This document shows, piece by piece, positions 18,760 to 33,020 of a stretch of 64,000 bases of DNA; the first letter of the stretch is position 1, and every line of letters begins with the position of its first letter. This DNA comes from Erinaceus europaeus. Taxonomy: Eukaryota; Chordata; Mammalia; Eulipotyphla; Erinaceidae. Made by a program: the position numbers and the translations under genes. Below the pieces are notes generated by a model that was not told where the DNA came from, made no database searches, and saw nothing but the letters and a program-made list of their open reading frames with translations. Where the stretch lies: the NCBI RefSeq assembly GCF_950295315.1, contig NC_080165.1:5847789-5911788 (forward strand). The letters are read 5' to 3'.

Positions 18760-21700
18760 TTCCACAGACTTGGCACTGTCTACTTCAAGTCAGAATTTCA
18801 GGTCAGTATGGGGCTTAGTCAACCAATTCAGAGAACAGGGGAAAAAAAAAAATCTCTGTGCATTTTAGTAGTAGAGAAACACATCGCCCCTGCTTATTCA
18901 AACCATGGGCTCTCCACTCATCTTGAACTAACCTAAGTTGTTTATCACACCTGTTTAAACTTCCAGGGGATGAGCTTCAAGTAATTTGTATACATCTCAG
19001 GTAATTTGCTTGGAAGGGTACCAGACAGAAGGACTGACAGAAACTGCTAGTGAAGCCAGTCAAGCTTCCTTTCCCACTGGGGCGCCTTGGGAGAGAGATG
19101 AGAGAGTCCCGTGGAAATAAACCTGATGGCTTGGGAGAGACTACCCAGGCTGCACTGTCCTCTAAAAATCACCCTGCTGATGTCTTCTCTTTGTGTGGGG
19201 CGACAGTTTTTCATTCCTCAGCCCCAACTGGGAGGACCAACCCAACTTCCCGTGGGGCCAGTCACTTCTAGGAGGTGGGCCATAGTGCTCTACCTTGTCA
19301 AACTCCAATGACCACCACGCTGCCTACACCGAGGGCAGGCTCTCCTATCTCTGTTACTAGACCACCACTGGAGAAACCTCACCCAAGTCCTGGCGCAACG
19401 TCAATAACAGCAACACACGAGTCCCTAGCTAGTCCAAACCCTGTGCAACTCCAAGGAGAGTAATTCTCAGGCAAGTGGATACTAATGTTTCACATGCCAA
19501 TCCTCAAACAAAAATGAAGAGTTCTATCTGCCCGCAGCAAGCACACTGGAGGAGCTTTTGTACACAAGCTAGCCTTTCCTAAACTATGTCCAATAAGCAA
19601 GGCACTCCTAGTGTGCAGACCAATCACAGCACATTTTACAGGCATTATTTCCCTCCAGCCAGCCATCTATTGCCAAGCCTTTGGTGAGTAGTTCTTTATT
19701 ATGAAAGTTATTATTTTTTTTTAATTTACCTGTATTGATTTGCCCTGAACTTTCAGATCAGAAAGCTAGAATCTACCTAGATGAATCTCCTGATAGCTAA
19801 GCCATCCTTAAAAATATACATATCACATAATGTCACATGAATTTCCTGTGTAATTGGCAAGGAAAAAAAAAAGGCACTGAATACATAGTGTTCCTCATCA
19901 AGGAGCTGGGTGTTAGTGTTTGGTCAGAGTTCACAAAGAGGCAGCACCAGGCAGACACCCCTCATCCTCGTGCTTGTTCCACCTGCTTGGAACTTTTAAA
20001 GCTGACATGTGCACTTGGACACTGAGGCTTTAGCGCTGATCCCAAGCCAGGACACAAGCTTCTCAGCCAGCAGCCTGGCACCAAACACGCCTTCTGATGG
20101 CAGGACACACATACCTTATTTCTTTGTCACCACATGTGACTTGGACTCAACTCCCGTCCTAGCTATGTCTACACTCTTGTCCCCCAACCCCCTGGTTCTC
20201 TAATTCAAACCTAAATCCCTATTCTTGAGGTGTCTGATCCCAACAACTCTGACCACAAGGGAAATAATTCCTTCTAGGAATTCTACCCCATGTGGCCAAG
20301 GTTTTACTGCCAGATCGCATGTGGTATTCTAATTCTCATCCAGCCTAAGTCCGGTCATAATACCAGTCCAGCTACAAGAGGCATAAAACTTATCATCACT
20401 GAATATAGTCATTCCCTTGTAACTGCTGTGTTTTCTAGGTCTAATAAAAAGGCTTCAGATTTACTCACAACAGGCAAGCTGAAATTTATCTTTTCCGTGT
20501 TCTGTGTACAGCTGAACTCGATATAGCACAAGTCACTCAGGAGAAGGAGCTGGCCTGGTGGTATTTCGTCGTTCACTTTTTTCCTCTAGTCCTCTGCATA
20601 TACACTTTTCTCGACTTCTCTAAGACCCATCCTCCCCCCATCCTCTTACTTTATGAAAGGTGCACAGCATGCCTGATAGAGTCATCTGCGATGTGGAGAT
20701 CTGGTATGTATGATGGCTGTTGGGCCTTCAGAATTCACCACCAAGACACTGGGTTCATTTTCACTTACAATACATCTAAGTGGCCACACATGGCTAGTGA
20801 CTGCCACATAGGGCAGCACAGATAGTGGTTTTAATGTCAAGAAAACAGACGAAGGAATGACTATACTTTCCTTCAGACAGAACTGTGCTGCGCTTTGACC
20901 CTCAGGTGTTCCCCTGAAATGTGGGACAAATTGATGGGGATCTAGTCAGGGATCATATGAAGACAGTAGAAAGATTCCCTTGTTCAAATTCTAGCATCTC
21001 CACTTGCTGTTTAAGTCTTAAGTTTACTTTCCTCGTTTGTGGTGCTCAACTGATGCATGTAGTCACTCAGCTATGAATTTAGTGGGGGAAGGGGACATTT
21101 CTTCTCCCCATGTATAACCCCAAATCCATTATTTCTACTGCTTTTCAACATGTATCCAACCTTAACTGGCAAACATAGCAGGAATATGTCAAAGGGAAAG
21201 TCGGATGTCTTCGGTTTCCTTTTTGTAAATGACTTCCGTTTAACACTGAATACAGTTTCCCAGATCTACTTTCTAACTACTTTCCTAAACTGTGATGTCC
21301 AGCCATCCTGGACTCTGCTGTTCCACAGTTCTCCGAGGTCATCAAGATGGCGGGTAGATTTAGAGACACTGAGTGGCGGCCCTGCTTTATTTCAATGTGA
21401 GGCATGTCTCCTCTGACCTTTTGCTCCCAAATCAAATTTCCAGTGACCAAGAAATTGCCTCAACCTTCTAAATACTTATTTTACTTATTCATGAGGATCT
21501 TTTGCCAAGACTGCATCTCTGAACTTTAATAGGTCTTTGTGAAACAATAAGCGTATGTTTGGTCCGCCAGCAGTCAACCGAATTAACTATATGATAATGA
21601 AACATTCTTTAAGAAGGTTTTTTTGAATGATGGATTCAAGTTCACAAATAGTTACACTTCATTCACCATAACCATAAACTTCATTAACCTAGACCTTAAA

Positions 21701-23535
21701 ATCATACAATTGCGCTGTGTTCATGATATCACCACAAACTTTATGAAACAGACTTTTCCAATAGTCTTTAAGTGTGGCTGACGATCAAAGCTCAGCTATT
21801 TTTAACAAGTAAATCATGTGGTTACTACAACATTCTCCTATCACCATGGACTTGACCAGTACTGGCTGGCTACTGCTGATTCCCATCTTTGGTTGAAACC
21901 TGATGCACTTACTGACCACATACTTTAAACCGACTTGTGATTAACTTTCTATTATCTGGCAAACCACCAACAATCCTTACAGAGAACTGACAAAAGGTCC
22001 TGATAATAATCGGCTTGTCCTGTGACTTGACATAAAGACCGCATTTGCGTCTTACACACGTTAATATTTCAACACCTGTCACCATGGAAAGATAGCAGTC
22101 TTCCCCCAAAACATCCCAGGACATAATTTCCAATCCCCTTGATTCTAAAAATACTGAGTGAGTGACACCGGTCTACTAGTATGCCAAAGATGGCTTGTAC
22201 CATCTGCTTCATTCTGATCATGCTGATTATTTTGGGGATGACAGGGGATCAGGTTGGAATAAGAACATATATCTGGCAACAGCCATGAAGGACTCTGTTC
22301 CCTGTGGGCTGGTGATATACCACAGAAGAGGTCAGAGCAAAAGTAGAGCCCCAGGACCTCCCCAGCGCTACGTAATATAATCATCTCATCGAGGGGACAA
22401 ATGTTTTACAAGGCCCTCAAAATAAACTATGACTTATGCCTTCTATTTCCATTGTGCCCCGTAACACAATGCAAGGCCCATTTCTAAAAGGAAATTGCAT
22501 TTCCATATTTAGTCTTCCAGCATGGGACTCTAATGCTCTTTGATTCCATGCAACATCACCCTCGTGGATAAGAAAGTTCTATTTCAAATCTCTGTCTATC
22601 GTTTTGCCCAAACTTGGGGTTGCTTTTATATGGTATAAAATGGTAAGGTTGATTTAACAAGTGTGCCAAGCAGGCTTCTGTTTCTTATACTCACAAGATA
22701 GGATTCAGCTAACAACAGGCTAAATGTGATTCATTTCTCGTTCGTTTCAAGGTGACTTTTTAGAGAGGTTGCTTCTCTCAGCCAACACCAGTCCTTGGAT
22801 TGATTTTTGCAGCAAGTTCTCTATCCTCAATTTAAAAATTATCCAGAAATGTCATCAAGAAAGGAGATGCTCAAGGCCTCAAGGCATCGGTGCTGAAAAA
22901 GAATGCTAGCTCCTTGTAGCTGAGAGAGTCCAGTGTTAGCAGAGCTGGGAGTCACTGTATGTCTAGTGAGAAATAAGGGGACTCCGAGAGCTGTACTTTC
23001 TTGGTAGAGGACTGTAGGTATGAGCCTTTGGCACACACCACACTGGCTGTGGCTAGGCTGTTCAGTCTTTATGTAGGGCACAGGTTTGACTTCAGAGCCT
23101 GTGCGAATTCTCTAAAATTCTATGCAAAAGCAGGGGGCGTGATTATTGTATTCTTATGGGAAAAGGCATCATAGTTTCCTTCAAATGTTCTAATGGGCAT
23201 CTTAGATTCCAACAAGTTAAACACTGACTTCAGTGAAAATTTCATTTGGTCTATCAATTCAGTTTTGATGCTGCAAAAGGCCATTTCAGAATCCATGGAC
23301 CAAATATTTTGTCGCAGTCACTGTATTTTATTAGGCTTAATAAAATTGGGTTTTTTTTTTAAAAAAAAAAAACATGTTCTGAAATCTAAGCAGTAAACTA
23401 CTTGTACAAACTTCATTTCAGATATGAGTACAGATGAAAATTTAGCCAAGTCTATCACATAAGGCAAGCCTACCTTTTGACTAAAAGCTAGGCCGCCCTC
23501 CGAACCACAGGGGTTCACTTGTCAGCATCTTTAAG
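18760..23535 (-). other. PLAGL1 5' intron, 4.8 kb without A/B SINEs
   Basis: No A or B SINE and no L1 end is seen over nearly 5 kb in a SINE-rich window. There are no microsatellites of note and no convincing exon. It may hold conserved non-coding sequence; by eye I cannot tell which parts. Confidence 0.5.
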
Positions 23536-23539
23536 AGCC

Positions 23540-23757
23540 TTACACCAGGGGGTGGCACACCTGGTTGAGTGCTCGCATTACAGTGCACGAGGACCCGGGT
23601 TCAAGCCCCTGGTCCCCACCTGCAGGGGGAAAGCTTCACAAGTGATGAAGCAGGGCTGCAGGTGTCTGTCTGTCTCTCTCCCTCTTTATCTCCCCTTCCT
23701 TCTCAATTTCTCACTGTCTCTATCCAATAATAAATAAAATTTTAAAAAAGATTAAAA
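23540..23757 (+). repeat. B-family SINE
   Basis: Full-length B copy with 'cagggggtggcacacctggttgagtg' type head, 'gggttcaagcccctggtccc' B-box region and 'aataaataaaatt' tail. Confidence 0.9.
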
Positions 23758-24049
23758 AATGAAAAACAATACAGTGAAAGTCTTACATGTCTTCCATATC
23801 AGAATGAGAGTTCACTGACACCTAAACTAAACTACTGTGTGGACAAAGGTTCTTGCCTGGGATGACTTCCGAAGCTACTGGGCTGTCAGAAATGTCCTGG
23901 CATATTTTCCCATCAAGCACACAGGGAAAAATGTCATGAGGTATCCGACAGTCCAACGGAACCAAAAGGCAGGTCCTACCACTGCATCTACAGGCCGTCT
24001 CCCACAGAAACTGAAAGGCGAGCTAAGACTGCCACTTGCTCCCATCTTT

Positions 24050-24326
24050 TTTAAAATATTTATTTATTTATTCCCTTTTTTCGTTGCCCTTGTTTTATTG
24101 TTGTAGTCATTGACGTTGTCGTTGTTGGATAGGACAGAGAGAAATGGAGAGAGGAGGGGAAGACAGAGGGGGGGAGAGAAAGACAGACACCTGCAGACCT
24201 GCTTCACCGCCTGTGAAGCGACTCCCCTGTAGGTGGGGAGCTGGGGGCTTGAACCAGGATCCTTATGCCGGTCCTTGCGCTTTGCGCCACCTGCACTTAA
24301 CCTGCTGCACTACCGCCCGACTCCCT
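24050..24326 (-). repeat. A-family SINE
   Basis: Minus-strand A copy with (AAAT)n tail, CAA-rich part (24080-24128), purine-rich body and complete head ending 'ctgcactaccgcccgactcc'. Confidence 0.93.
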
Positions 24327-26086
24327 GACTTGCTCTTGTCTTAAAGTTCCAAGTTCTCCCATGCTTCTAACCTTTACCACATCTCCAGCCTGCAAACCCT
24401 GATTTTCCCGTTACTCTCTGGGAGACCAATGAGAGAGCAGTGAGTTCCCTTTCCTCATGTTGAGTTGGTGAAATTGGGACGGGGGGGGGGGGGGGGGGGA
24501 GTAATTCCAACAGTGACACTCTAATGGTTTGAGCTAAGGTATCTGTGGGAAGGGAGAAAAAAAAAGAAAAGGCAATCACTAAAATAATAGCTGACCTGAA
24601 GAAGAGAAAAAAGTGCTTGGCATGTGTTAATACTTAGGCTAAAGGCTCCTTTACTTGTCCCTTCCAGAACCACCTGTTCAGTAGCCCCGCAGACATCTAC
24701 ATCTCTGACATGACCGCACCCTTGTCTGTGCCCCGGCGACGAAAAGTGAGGAGTCGGGGGGAAACACTGACTGCCCCCAGCCCCATGTTTCTGCTCAGGT
24801 GTCGGGGGGCACCACCTGCTTCACACACAGCCTGATGAACAATCAGTTTCCTTCCCTGCTGATTCTTTTAAGCTGTCACCTTGAGAGACTTAATTTTGTT
24901 AGCCCGGTGAGTAAGCTCTTATTTTCTTAGAAATGAGGCCTAAAATAGGCGAGAAAGCTGAAGTGAATCATTTATCGAATATTCAGAAAGAAAATTAATG
25001 AGAAAGCTGTCCAGATGATTACACCACAGCCTGAGAACATCAGATCCATGTACTCTATTTAGAAAATATGAAAAGGCCGGGCGCTGATTCTCTATTCACA
25101 GACAGTATGAGTAATATCTAGTCAACAATGGCAAGCTGAATAAAAGCATGAAGCACCACCATCTCCTGCAACTCTACTCAAACAGACTTAATGAGGTTTA
25201 AAAAAAAAAAAAAACAGAGTTAAATAACAACAGGAAAGGAAAAAACCATATCAAAATGTAAAAGCTGGAATTCAGGGAAGCAAGCAGAAACTGACTCATC
25301 GGTGTTTAAAAGCCCAGTGATGAAAAGCATTCAATCTGCATTACATCCCAGAAACCTTCCAAAGTCCTGAGTATCTGTGAACTAGATGCCTCTGGAAATG
25401 AGGGTAAGAGCAGGCATACAGACCCAGAGTGCTTGCATGCCAGAGGAGCATTCAGCTCTCCTGACTCCTTCCGGTGTAGGGTATAAAGGCCATACTGAAG
25501 TGGTACCATGCTGAATTAAGTGACAGTTGGTATAATTCCCCTGTCCAGATATCGTCCTATGGGCAAACAGGCCCAGGCCCAGGGAGGCAGGAGATGGAAG
25601 GAGAAAAGTAGCCACCCCAAGAAAAAATAGCTAAGGACAAGAATAAACTGAGCTGCCTATGTGTCTCCTGGAGAGAAAGAAATGCCTAAAAGGACAGATT
25701 TTCTTTTTTAAGAAAATAATAAAAAAAGGCAGTGGTTAGTGCAAAACCCAAAGGCAGGGGTAGAAATTGCCGTCAGACTTGCTGAGAGAACATCTGACTA
25801 TCAGCAGTCCTAATAACCACCCCCCGCCACCACCCACAACGGCTCATACACACTGTCATGTTTTTGATCTTGAGGGTACCTGATGTCTTGTGGGAAAAAT
25901 AGTTCTATCTCTTTTTTCTGTTTAAAAGATTTAGTGAGGAGTGAGGGCGATGGGAGGGAGGGAAGGAGAGAGAGGGAGAGAGGGAGAGAGAGAGAGAGGG
26001 AACAAGAACCAGAGCATCACTAAATTGTATTAACTGCTTGTGTGTTTCAAGGTTAGTTCAGTGAGTACTAGAAGTGCTTTTATAGT
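24327..26086 (-). other. PLAGL1 5' intron with poly-G and GA-rich tracts
   Basis: A 19-base G run is at 24481-24499 and a GA-rich tract at 25938-26000. Otherwise unique-looking; no gene or exon recognised. Confidence 0.5.
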
Positions 26087-26215
26087 GGCCTGGGAAGTGG
26101 CCCAGTAGATGAAGCACTGGACTCTCAAGTATGAGACCCCCCAAGTTCAACCCCCAGCATCACATATACCAAAAGGTGCTCTGGTTCTCTTAGTATTACC
26201 CTAGTAAAACGATTT
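26087..26215 (+). repeat. D-family SINE
   Basis: Plus-strand D copy: 'ggcctgggaagtggcccagtag' head, 'ccaagttcaacccccagcat' around the B box, 'gtgctctggttctctta' and an eroded tail. Confidence 0.65.
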
Positions 26216-27204
26216 GGGGGAGGAAGCAAGCAAAAATACAGTACGCATATGGTTTGTTCAATTATCACAGTATGCCTGTGCTTAAATAAATGGACTTCAA
26301 AATCAACAAGAAAATCCAGAGTCACAAAAGATGGAGAGAGGCCTCACTGTTGGGGCAAAGGCAGTCAGGGCGGATGAAGAGAGGAGAGAGCTGAGCAGCA
26401 GGAATCCATTATAAGCAGTGAGCCTGTCAGATTACACCTCTTGACAATAATTCTGCCATGGAGGTGTAAGATACACTAGTAAGTGGTCGGACCAGGGGGA
26501 AATGAGGCCATTTGAGCTTCTGCCCTATCTCAAAAGAGATAATGAGCTGAAATAATTGGTGGCCTGGAAAGGAAGAGAGGACAGGTTGAAATGACACTTT
26601 GTAAACAGACTAGATAGATTAGGATTTAGGTAGAGAGAAGTGATGGTGGTGACTTAGAGAAAAAGAAAGGAAGGAGTCCTAAGAGGAAAAAAGAAAAAAA
26701 TCCAATGAGACACAGGAGTGAGAAGCTGACTTTTAACCGTGTCTGAGGGGTATCCAGTTGGTGAGAAAGCCCGTAGAGGTGGAACGCTAAGGAACTGTCT
26801 AGCTGGGCCAGAGAGCCCCTCTGGCCTTGGGAAAGTGAATACCAGTCTTAACCTGGTTTCTGTAAATGGCTTTACAAATTGCTCCAAGCTCTACCTGGGT
26901 GGCCTCAGAGATTCTCCTCAGTTAATTCATCTCATCAACAGTGATCCAGGCTGCTGTCCACCTCAAAGTGGTTTGGTGAATTGGGTTGTCTTGGGGGTGA
27001 GAAGGCATTTGCTTTTCTTCTATGACAGGCCCCAGCTAGACTGATCCTGACTTGGTCTCCACTCTGCACTGTGAAAGCAGGCTTGTGGGGACATGTCATT
27101 CTTATTAGCCTCCAGTGGCAGAAGCTGCCTTCCATGTCTAAATCTCTCCAGCTTAGGTATGACAGTGCAGTGACAAGCCTATGGGGACTTGAATAAGCAG
27201 GATA

Positions 27205-27300
27205 AGGGATAGAGGGTGGCTCCGTGACAGAGCTCAGGCCTTTATATAAAATCTAGGGTCATAGCCCCAGCACCACAAAAGGCAAAAACAAATAGAACAC
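27205..27300 (+). repeat. D-like SINE, short
   Basis: 'agggtggctccgtgacagag', then 'ctagggtcatagccccagca' resembling the B box region. Heavily eroded. Confidence 0.35.
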
Positions 27301-30300
27301 CATAAAAAAGGTAGCATGTGCTTTGGTCTGAATTTCTCTCTCATAAATCAGGTGGTCATGCAAGACCCTTCTGTCTGGTGAGCTACTCTTCTGTGAAAAG
27401 TAAGACTTCATGTAGATAGTACTCTTTCTCAGTTAACAGATTGAAGGTACTGTCTAACCATTTCGTTGGGGTTATAGATTCACTGTCTTCATGGACGTGG
27501 GGTGAGGAGGCTAGGGAGAAAGGAGGTAACAAGAGGTAAGATTGTCAATAAAACTCAGCTCAACTGAAACAATGAAGTCATTAAAAGCAAGGGAAAAGGC
27601 AGAAGTCCAAGCGCCTCTGAACCTCAAAGAGCTGCTGAACACTGAAAAAAGAAAAAGAGAAGAAAAAAAAAAGTCCCGCAACCAAGAAAAAAAGGCACAA
27701 CAGCTAACCAGAAACCCAGGACCCATCAGCATTGATGTGTTAATCTGAAACAGGCCTCTCCTCCCTCACCTGGACAGAGTGGAAGGAGGGGGACTGCAGG
27801 CAAGACAGAGCCACAGACGGATCCTTCACGGATCCTTCACCATAAGCCCCACTCGGCAGGAAGGAGGAGAGGGGATATCTTTACAGACTCCCAAATCTTT
27901 CACCACACTCCCTCTGCCTTCCCAGCACACACCGTCTCCCCATCCTCCCATGATCTTCAAATACACACATATAGGGAAAAAACAAACAAACAAACAAACA
28001 AACAAACAAACACCAGACAACTATCTGCAAAAACAGAACCAGTGACATGCATCCAGGGAGGCAAGTGTGAAGAGCCACGGAGTGGCTCTCAAGCCGAGAT
28101 GGAACAGGCCTCGTTTTCAAAAGACTATTAGTGAACTCTAGGTCACTGGAAGGGGTGACAAGTAGTGAGCTGAGCTGCCCTGAAAACCAGGAGAAGATTT
28201 TCTGGTCATTAGAGTCTGTGATGGGGACTCGTCCTTTGTGAGAGCTGAAAATGTATCCCCCTCCTTCCTCCCAACAAATCCTCAGCCCCTTTTAGGGTGT
28301 GTTTCTATAGCTGACAGCCGTGATCCCTCTTCCTGGGATTCTGAGAGTAGGGCATGGAGGGACCAAAACTTACCTAATTAGCAGCAGGGCCTATTGTCCT
28401 ATGACAGTTACCATTCTAGGGAGAAGAAAAGGCCCATTTCTTCCCAGGAAGTGTGTGAGGTTTTGTAAAAGCTCATAGAGAGGAGGGGGAAAAAAAAAAA
28501 ATACCAGTCACACTGATGATAGACACCTAGATTTGAAAGTTAAAACAACCTCTTTGATGAGGTCTGGAAAGGATGCCCAAAGACTTGGATGCACTGTTTG
28601 GGTCTAAAACAATCATATTTGTAAACAGGTTAAAAAAAAAAAAAAAAGGACGGGAATAGCAACGTACCAATAGTGTCTAGCTGGGTGGTGAAGTCAGAAA
28701 TGACTCTCTGGTTGTCCGCATGAGGTCTTGGCACTGCTCAAACTTGGACACTATCTGCTTTGTCTAGGAGGGCACTAGGTGGCAAAGGGGAGGAGGGAGG
28801 CATGCTCCTCAGCTCAAGGCCCATGGGCATGAAACAACCACAGTGCAGCAGTGTAAAGTGTTGTGTGGTCTGGCAGGAATCCCCGTATGACAGGAGCAGG
28901 TGTTTCACCTGGAGAGCTGACATTACAATGGTCTAGAGAGAAATGCTGGGCTATTCGCGAGGCAACGGGGGCAGGGAGTAGTGAGAGCATTAACCTTTTA
29001 TTCATACTGCTCTCTTGAGGAAAAGAGTCAGTCATTTATCTCTCTCTCCCTTGGACAACTAACTTGTCTTTAAACTGTAGGTTTAAAAGTGCTGTTCTGA
29101 AACTCAGAAGGCTCCCCGCCCCCCAAGATGAGCATGAGACTAAATCTGATCCCATAGAAGGATATAAATTTGGTTGGTTGTTGTAAGTGACAACATAAAC
29201 ATCCCCCACCCTCCCCCCAAATTTTTTTTCTACAACAAATGAGTATTCAGAACTTAGAATAAACCAGACACATAGAACAGGGAACCATTTCCGAAGCTTC
29301 CTCTAGAAGAAAGTTGAAGCCACTTGCCCAAGTCGTTTCAGCCACAAATCACTGCACAAATCCTAGAGACAGGATTTTGCCTTCCCTTGTCAAGCTAACA
29401 AATCTTGATGATAGCAAGCAGCCTTTCATGCAAAAAACTTAACAGGAAATAAAAATTATATCACTAAGGTGATCTATCACGGCAATATTCATCACTGGCT
29501 TCTAGGTCTTTTCCTTTTAAACTGATAAACACTTCATCATTCCTCCGCTTTAAGAGAAGATGACATTGGTGACTTTTCCAAGTTCCTACCCTTAGCTTTT
29601 CTGAAAGAGAGAAAGGAATGCCAAGGAAGTGGGGGAGAGAGGAAAAAAAAAAAAGAAAGAAAAGTGGAAACTAGCAAGCAGGGCCTCCTCACCTTTTTAC
29701 CTTGTCTTTTCCCTCCTATTCACAGCTTTAGGTCTTTTGTTTAACAAACCATTACAATCATACCCAGTTCAATAGCGGAGGAATGTGAACTCTCTAAGTA
29801 GCTGTCCTTGCAATCCACATGTGTGGTCCATCCCACAGCCCATGGCCAGGGGTTTCAATGTGCTGGCCTGTGCTGCTTGCCGCCGTGGAGCCCTGGGCAC
29901 CTAGCTTACAATAAGCCCCAACCCATTTCCCTCTGGCCGCATGCTTCTTGCTCCTTCCTAGTAGCCTATAGTGATGTCTGGAGTCATTCAACCTTCCCGG
30001 CTTCCTCAAAGACCTCGCTGTCCATCCTGCCTGGGCTTGTCCTGTTCGCTCCCGAGACAGACACTGGCTGGTGCACCGGCTAACCCCTACCTGTCTTCAG
30101 CCCACAGCCCCATCCCTGAATACTGGGCGGACACATCCCAGGCTCCTGCTGGCTATCACACTCAGACTTCCGAGGGCAAGCACGCAGTAAACAGTAGCTA
30201 GTATTGCTCACAGCTCCACACCACCACCTGAATACAACTGCCAGAGCCTTCTCCCAGCTCCTGGTACACATATTGGCCCTGTGGAAATCAGTTTCAAAAA

Positions 30301-32442
30301 GATTCTTGGACAGTCTTTCAAAATAGTATTGAGTAAGAATGTCTTCCTTCAGAAGACACTAAAATTACAGTAGATGATGTGAGAGATGGTGAGGTCTTCT
30401 CTTCAAAAGAACATGAATAGGGCAACTGTTTAGTACAAAAATTCTTTTTATAAATTGTTATCTGTGACCACCTGTGGCCATGACTTTTGTATTCTCTAGG
30501 TCAGCTCCTTGCAGTGCTTACTAGTCCTCCGGCAGAGACCCTCAGACTTTCTCCCTCCTTTCCTTATTTAGGCAATGGGGAGACTGAGCTCTGAAGCCCA
30601 GCCCAGGGCTGGAGGAGACGTCTCTGCGTCAGCTATAAAAGATGGGAGAAGGGGGAAGGGGGCGTGCTGCTGCCTGACGGCCACTGTTGGCGGCACACCC
30701 TTTTGCGAAAGAATTAATAGCCTTGCTTCAACTCCTTATTTTTTGCCTTGGCAAGTAATTTTAATCGGACGTCATTTACAACAATGACGTTTAACATTTT
30801 AGTTGAGTTCATAAAAAAAAACCTTCTAATATTATCTCCACTAGTAATTTTCATCTGTGAGACAGGTAGAAAGGCAGTAGGATCCCCATTGAAGAGAAGG
30901 AAAAAAAAAAGGAAATGGGGGCTCAGAGGACTTGAGCTTTTGACCCCAGGCACTGACGCTCTGTGTCCTACATCATGCTGGGCTCTGTGTAAAGCATACC
31001 AAGGCCCTGAAAGGCTAACTTCCAGGAATGTCATCATGGCGACCAGAGATACCCAGAGGCGAAACCCAGGTGTTCTGAACTAAGCCAAGTGCTGCTTCCA
31101 CATCTGTCTCCCCATCTCCTCCCTAAGCTGTCTGATTCAGCAGCAGATTTCAGAAATCGCTTTTTGTCTACAGTATTTCCGAATAACCCTTCAAAATGTG
31201 TAGCCGGATTCCCTGGTGCAATTGGTATGTGACCAGCCTCTTTCTCAGGCTCATCAGTCAACATGATCCACGAAGGGGAGGGCGACCTTTCACAGATCCT
31301 CTTATGTATACAAGTTCCGAGTGTAGTCAGGATTGCTTGAAAGCTTTTAAACTGACAAGGTTGTCAGTAGGCAATTCTCCAGATCAGCAGGTATTATTCA
31401 AGTGGTGGACGGAGGACAGCCAGGACATAAAGTTACTAGCTCTAATACATCCTTTGATCCCTTGAAATGGAGAGTATACTAACACTTTTAACAAGATACA
31501 AAGTTAAAAAGAATTCTCTGTTCTGAGGTGTTTGGTAATTTAAGGAAGGGGGGTATATTGATTCTCTGTTAGGATCTTTTTTTTTTTTTTAACATATCAT
31601 GACTAATCTAACTGGCTTATTAATGTCTAAAGTTTTCCAAGTAGAAATAGCTGTTTGGAGCTGCTATCATTTGCATACCTACTCAATGACAGGAAGCATC
31701 AGCTGAAAGGGGGTCACAGGATCTCCCAGGGGGTTTGTTTGAAGATTCAAACCTGTAAGAAAACATCTTGCATATCTCCAGTGAACGAGGCTACAAGCCC
31801 TCTCCCCATTTAAGTTGCAATTTGAGCTTAGCCACGCGCACGCACATGTGCGCACGCACACACAGACAGAAAACTGATGTGTGCAGGCTACCACATTTTT
31901 CATGCATTTTAAAGGATGATAGATTAAAAAATTGAAATCATGCAGAATAAATACTACTTCAGTAGAACCACCACCCTTAATATTAAGGTGTCTCAGGGAA
32001 CCCCAGTTGGCCAAAGTCTTAAGCCAGCTGATATATTTAAATATTGTGGTAAAGGTCAGAATACAGTAATTCAAAAGATTTTCAATATCTTATACATTGT
32101 ACCCAAGAGAATCATATCATATCCTTTTTCCTACTTGCAATTGGATTAGAAAAACCCTGAAGTTTTCCCCTGCTTTCTGCAAGTAGAAAAAAAAAACACA
32201 CACACAAGTGAAATCGCTTACACAGAATATTCAAAATAGCATTAAGAGGAAATGGTATTTCTCCAACAGTGTTACAATATTATAAAACAGGTATGAAAGT
32301 CTAGACAGCTACAGAACCTGAAGCAAGCCACAAACTGAAGTCAGCAACAGCCAGCTGGGTACTTGTGTTCACCAAAGTCATCACTTAGCTACACACAGCC
32401 ATCAGATCTGGGTACCAGAGTGTCTGGAATCTCCGATTCAAA
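27301..32442 (-). other. PLAGL1 5' intron, 5.1 kb almost repeat-free
   Basis: Only an (AAAC)n tract (27975-28014), short A-runs and an alternating purine-pyrimidine stretch (31833-31865, 'cgcgcacgcacatgtgcgca') are seen. A possible MIR remnant lies near 30565-30620. No coding exon recognised. With 24.3-36.4 kb it forms the longest A/B-SINE-free block in the window. Confidence 0.45.
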
Positions 32443-32640
32443 AGCATGACTCAATGGTCGCTAAATTTGGTTAGGCATCAGGGTCACCAGGGAAATCTTT
32501 TAAAAATGCAGATTTCTAGGCCAGGACAAACTAGAATGAATGAAGCAGCGTCTACTGGGGTTCCTTTTAAAATCACTCAGGGATTTGTGTTTTCACCGAG
32601 TCTGAAGTCAGCTTTGCACACCAATCCCTGGTGAGTATTT
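32443..32640 (+). repeat. MER5-like hAT DNA transposon fossil
   Basis: 'gttaggcatcagggtcacca', 'aaaaatgcagatttctaggc' and the mirrored end 'caccaatccctggtgagtat' match the layout of the short mammalian hAT element MER5A as I remember it ('catcagaatcacctgg ... tgcagattcctgggcc'). Confidence 0.55.
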
Positions 32641-32974
32641 GGGAAATCGGGATTGGCACTCATCGATTAATCAGAAAACATGGCTTTCCCCAGCTAAGAC
32701 TGTTCTAACCAGTCAATCTTCTTGGGGGTGGGGGGTGGCGGGGAAGCTTTCCAGGATTTTCTTAGCCAGTACAAAGGTAAATCTATGATGAAACAAAGCT
32801 AATTATATCTCACCTAAGCAATTTATTCACTTGGTTGACTGTTTTCTTCTCTTAATTTGATCAAAAAGGCTATGTCCGTTTATTTTGTATGAGAAGATCC
32901 TTTTAAGTTAAAAAAATGGAGAAAGCAAGACGGAGTTTAAGCAACTAAGGTTTAAAATAACCCATTACAATTGC

Positions 32975-33020
32975 GTGTGTGTGTGTGTGTGTGTATGTGT
33001 GTGTGTGTGTGTGTGTGTGT
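32975..33020. repeat. (GT)n microsatellite, one interruption
   Basis: GT run broken by a single 'at' near 32994. Confidence 0.95.

Noticed and set aside
27720..27860. Donor-like CCAG/gtgagg on the minus strand with possible 24-base exon
   Set aside because: The acceptor is ambiguous among several weak AGs, and the exon would be too short to claim.
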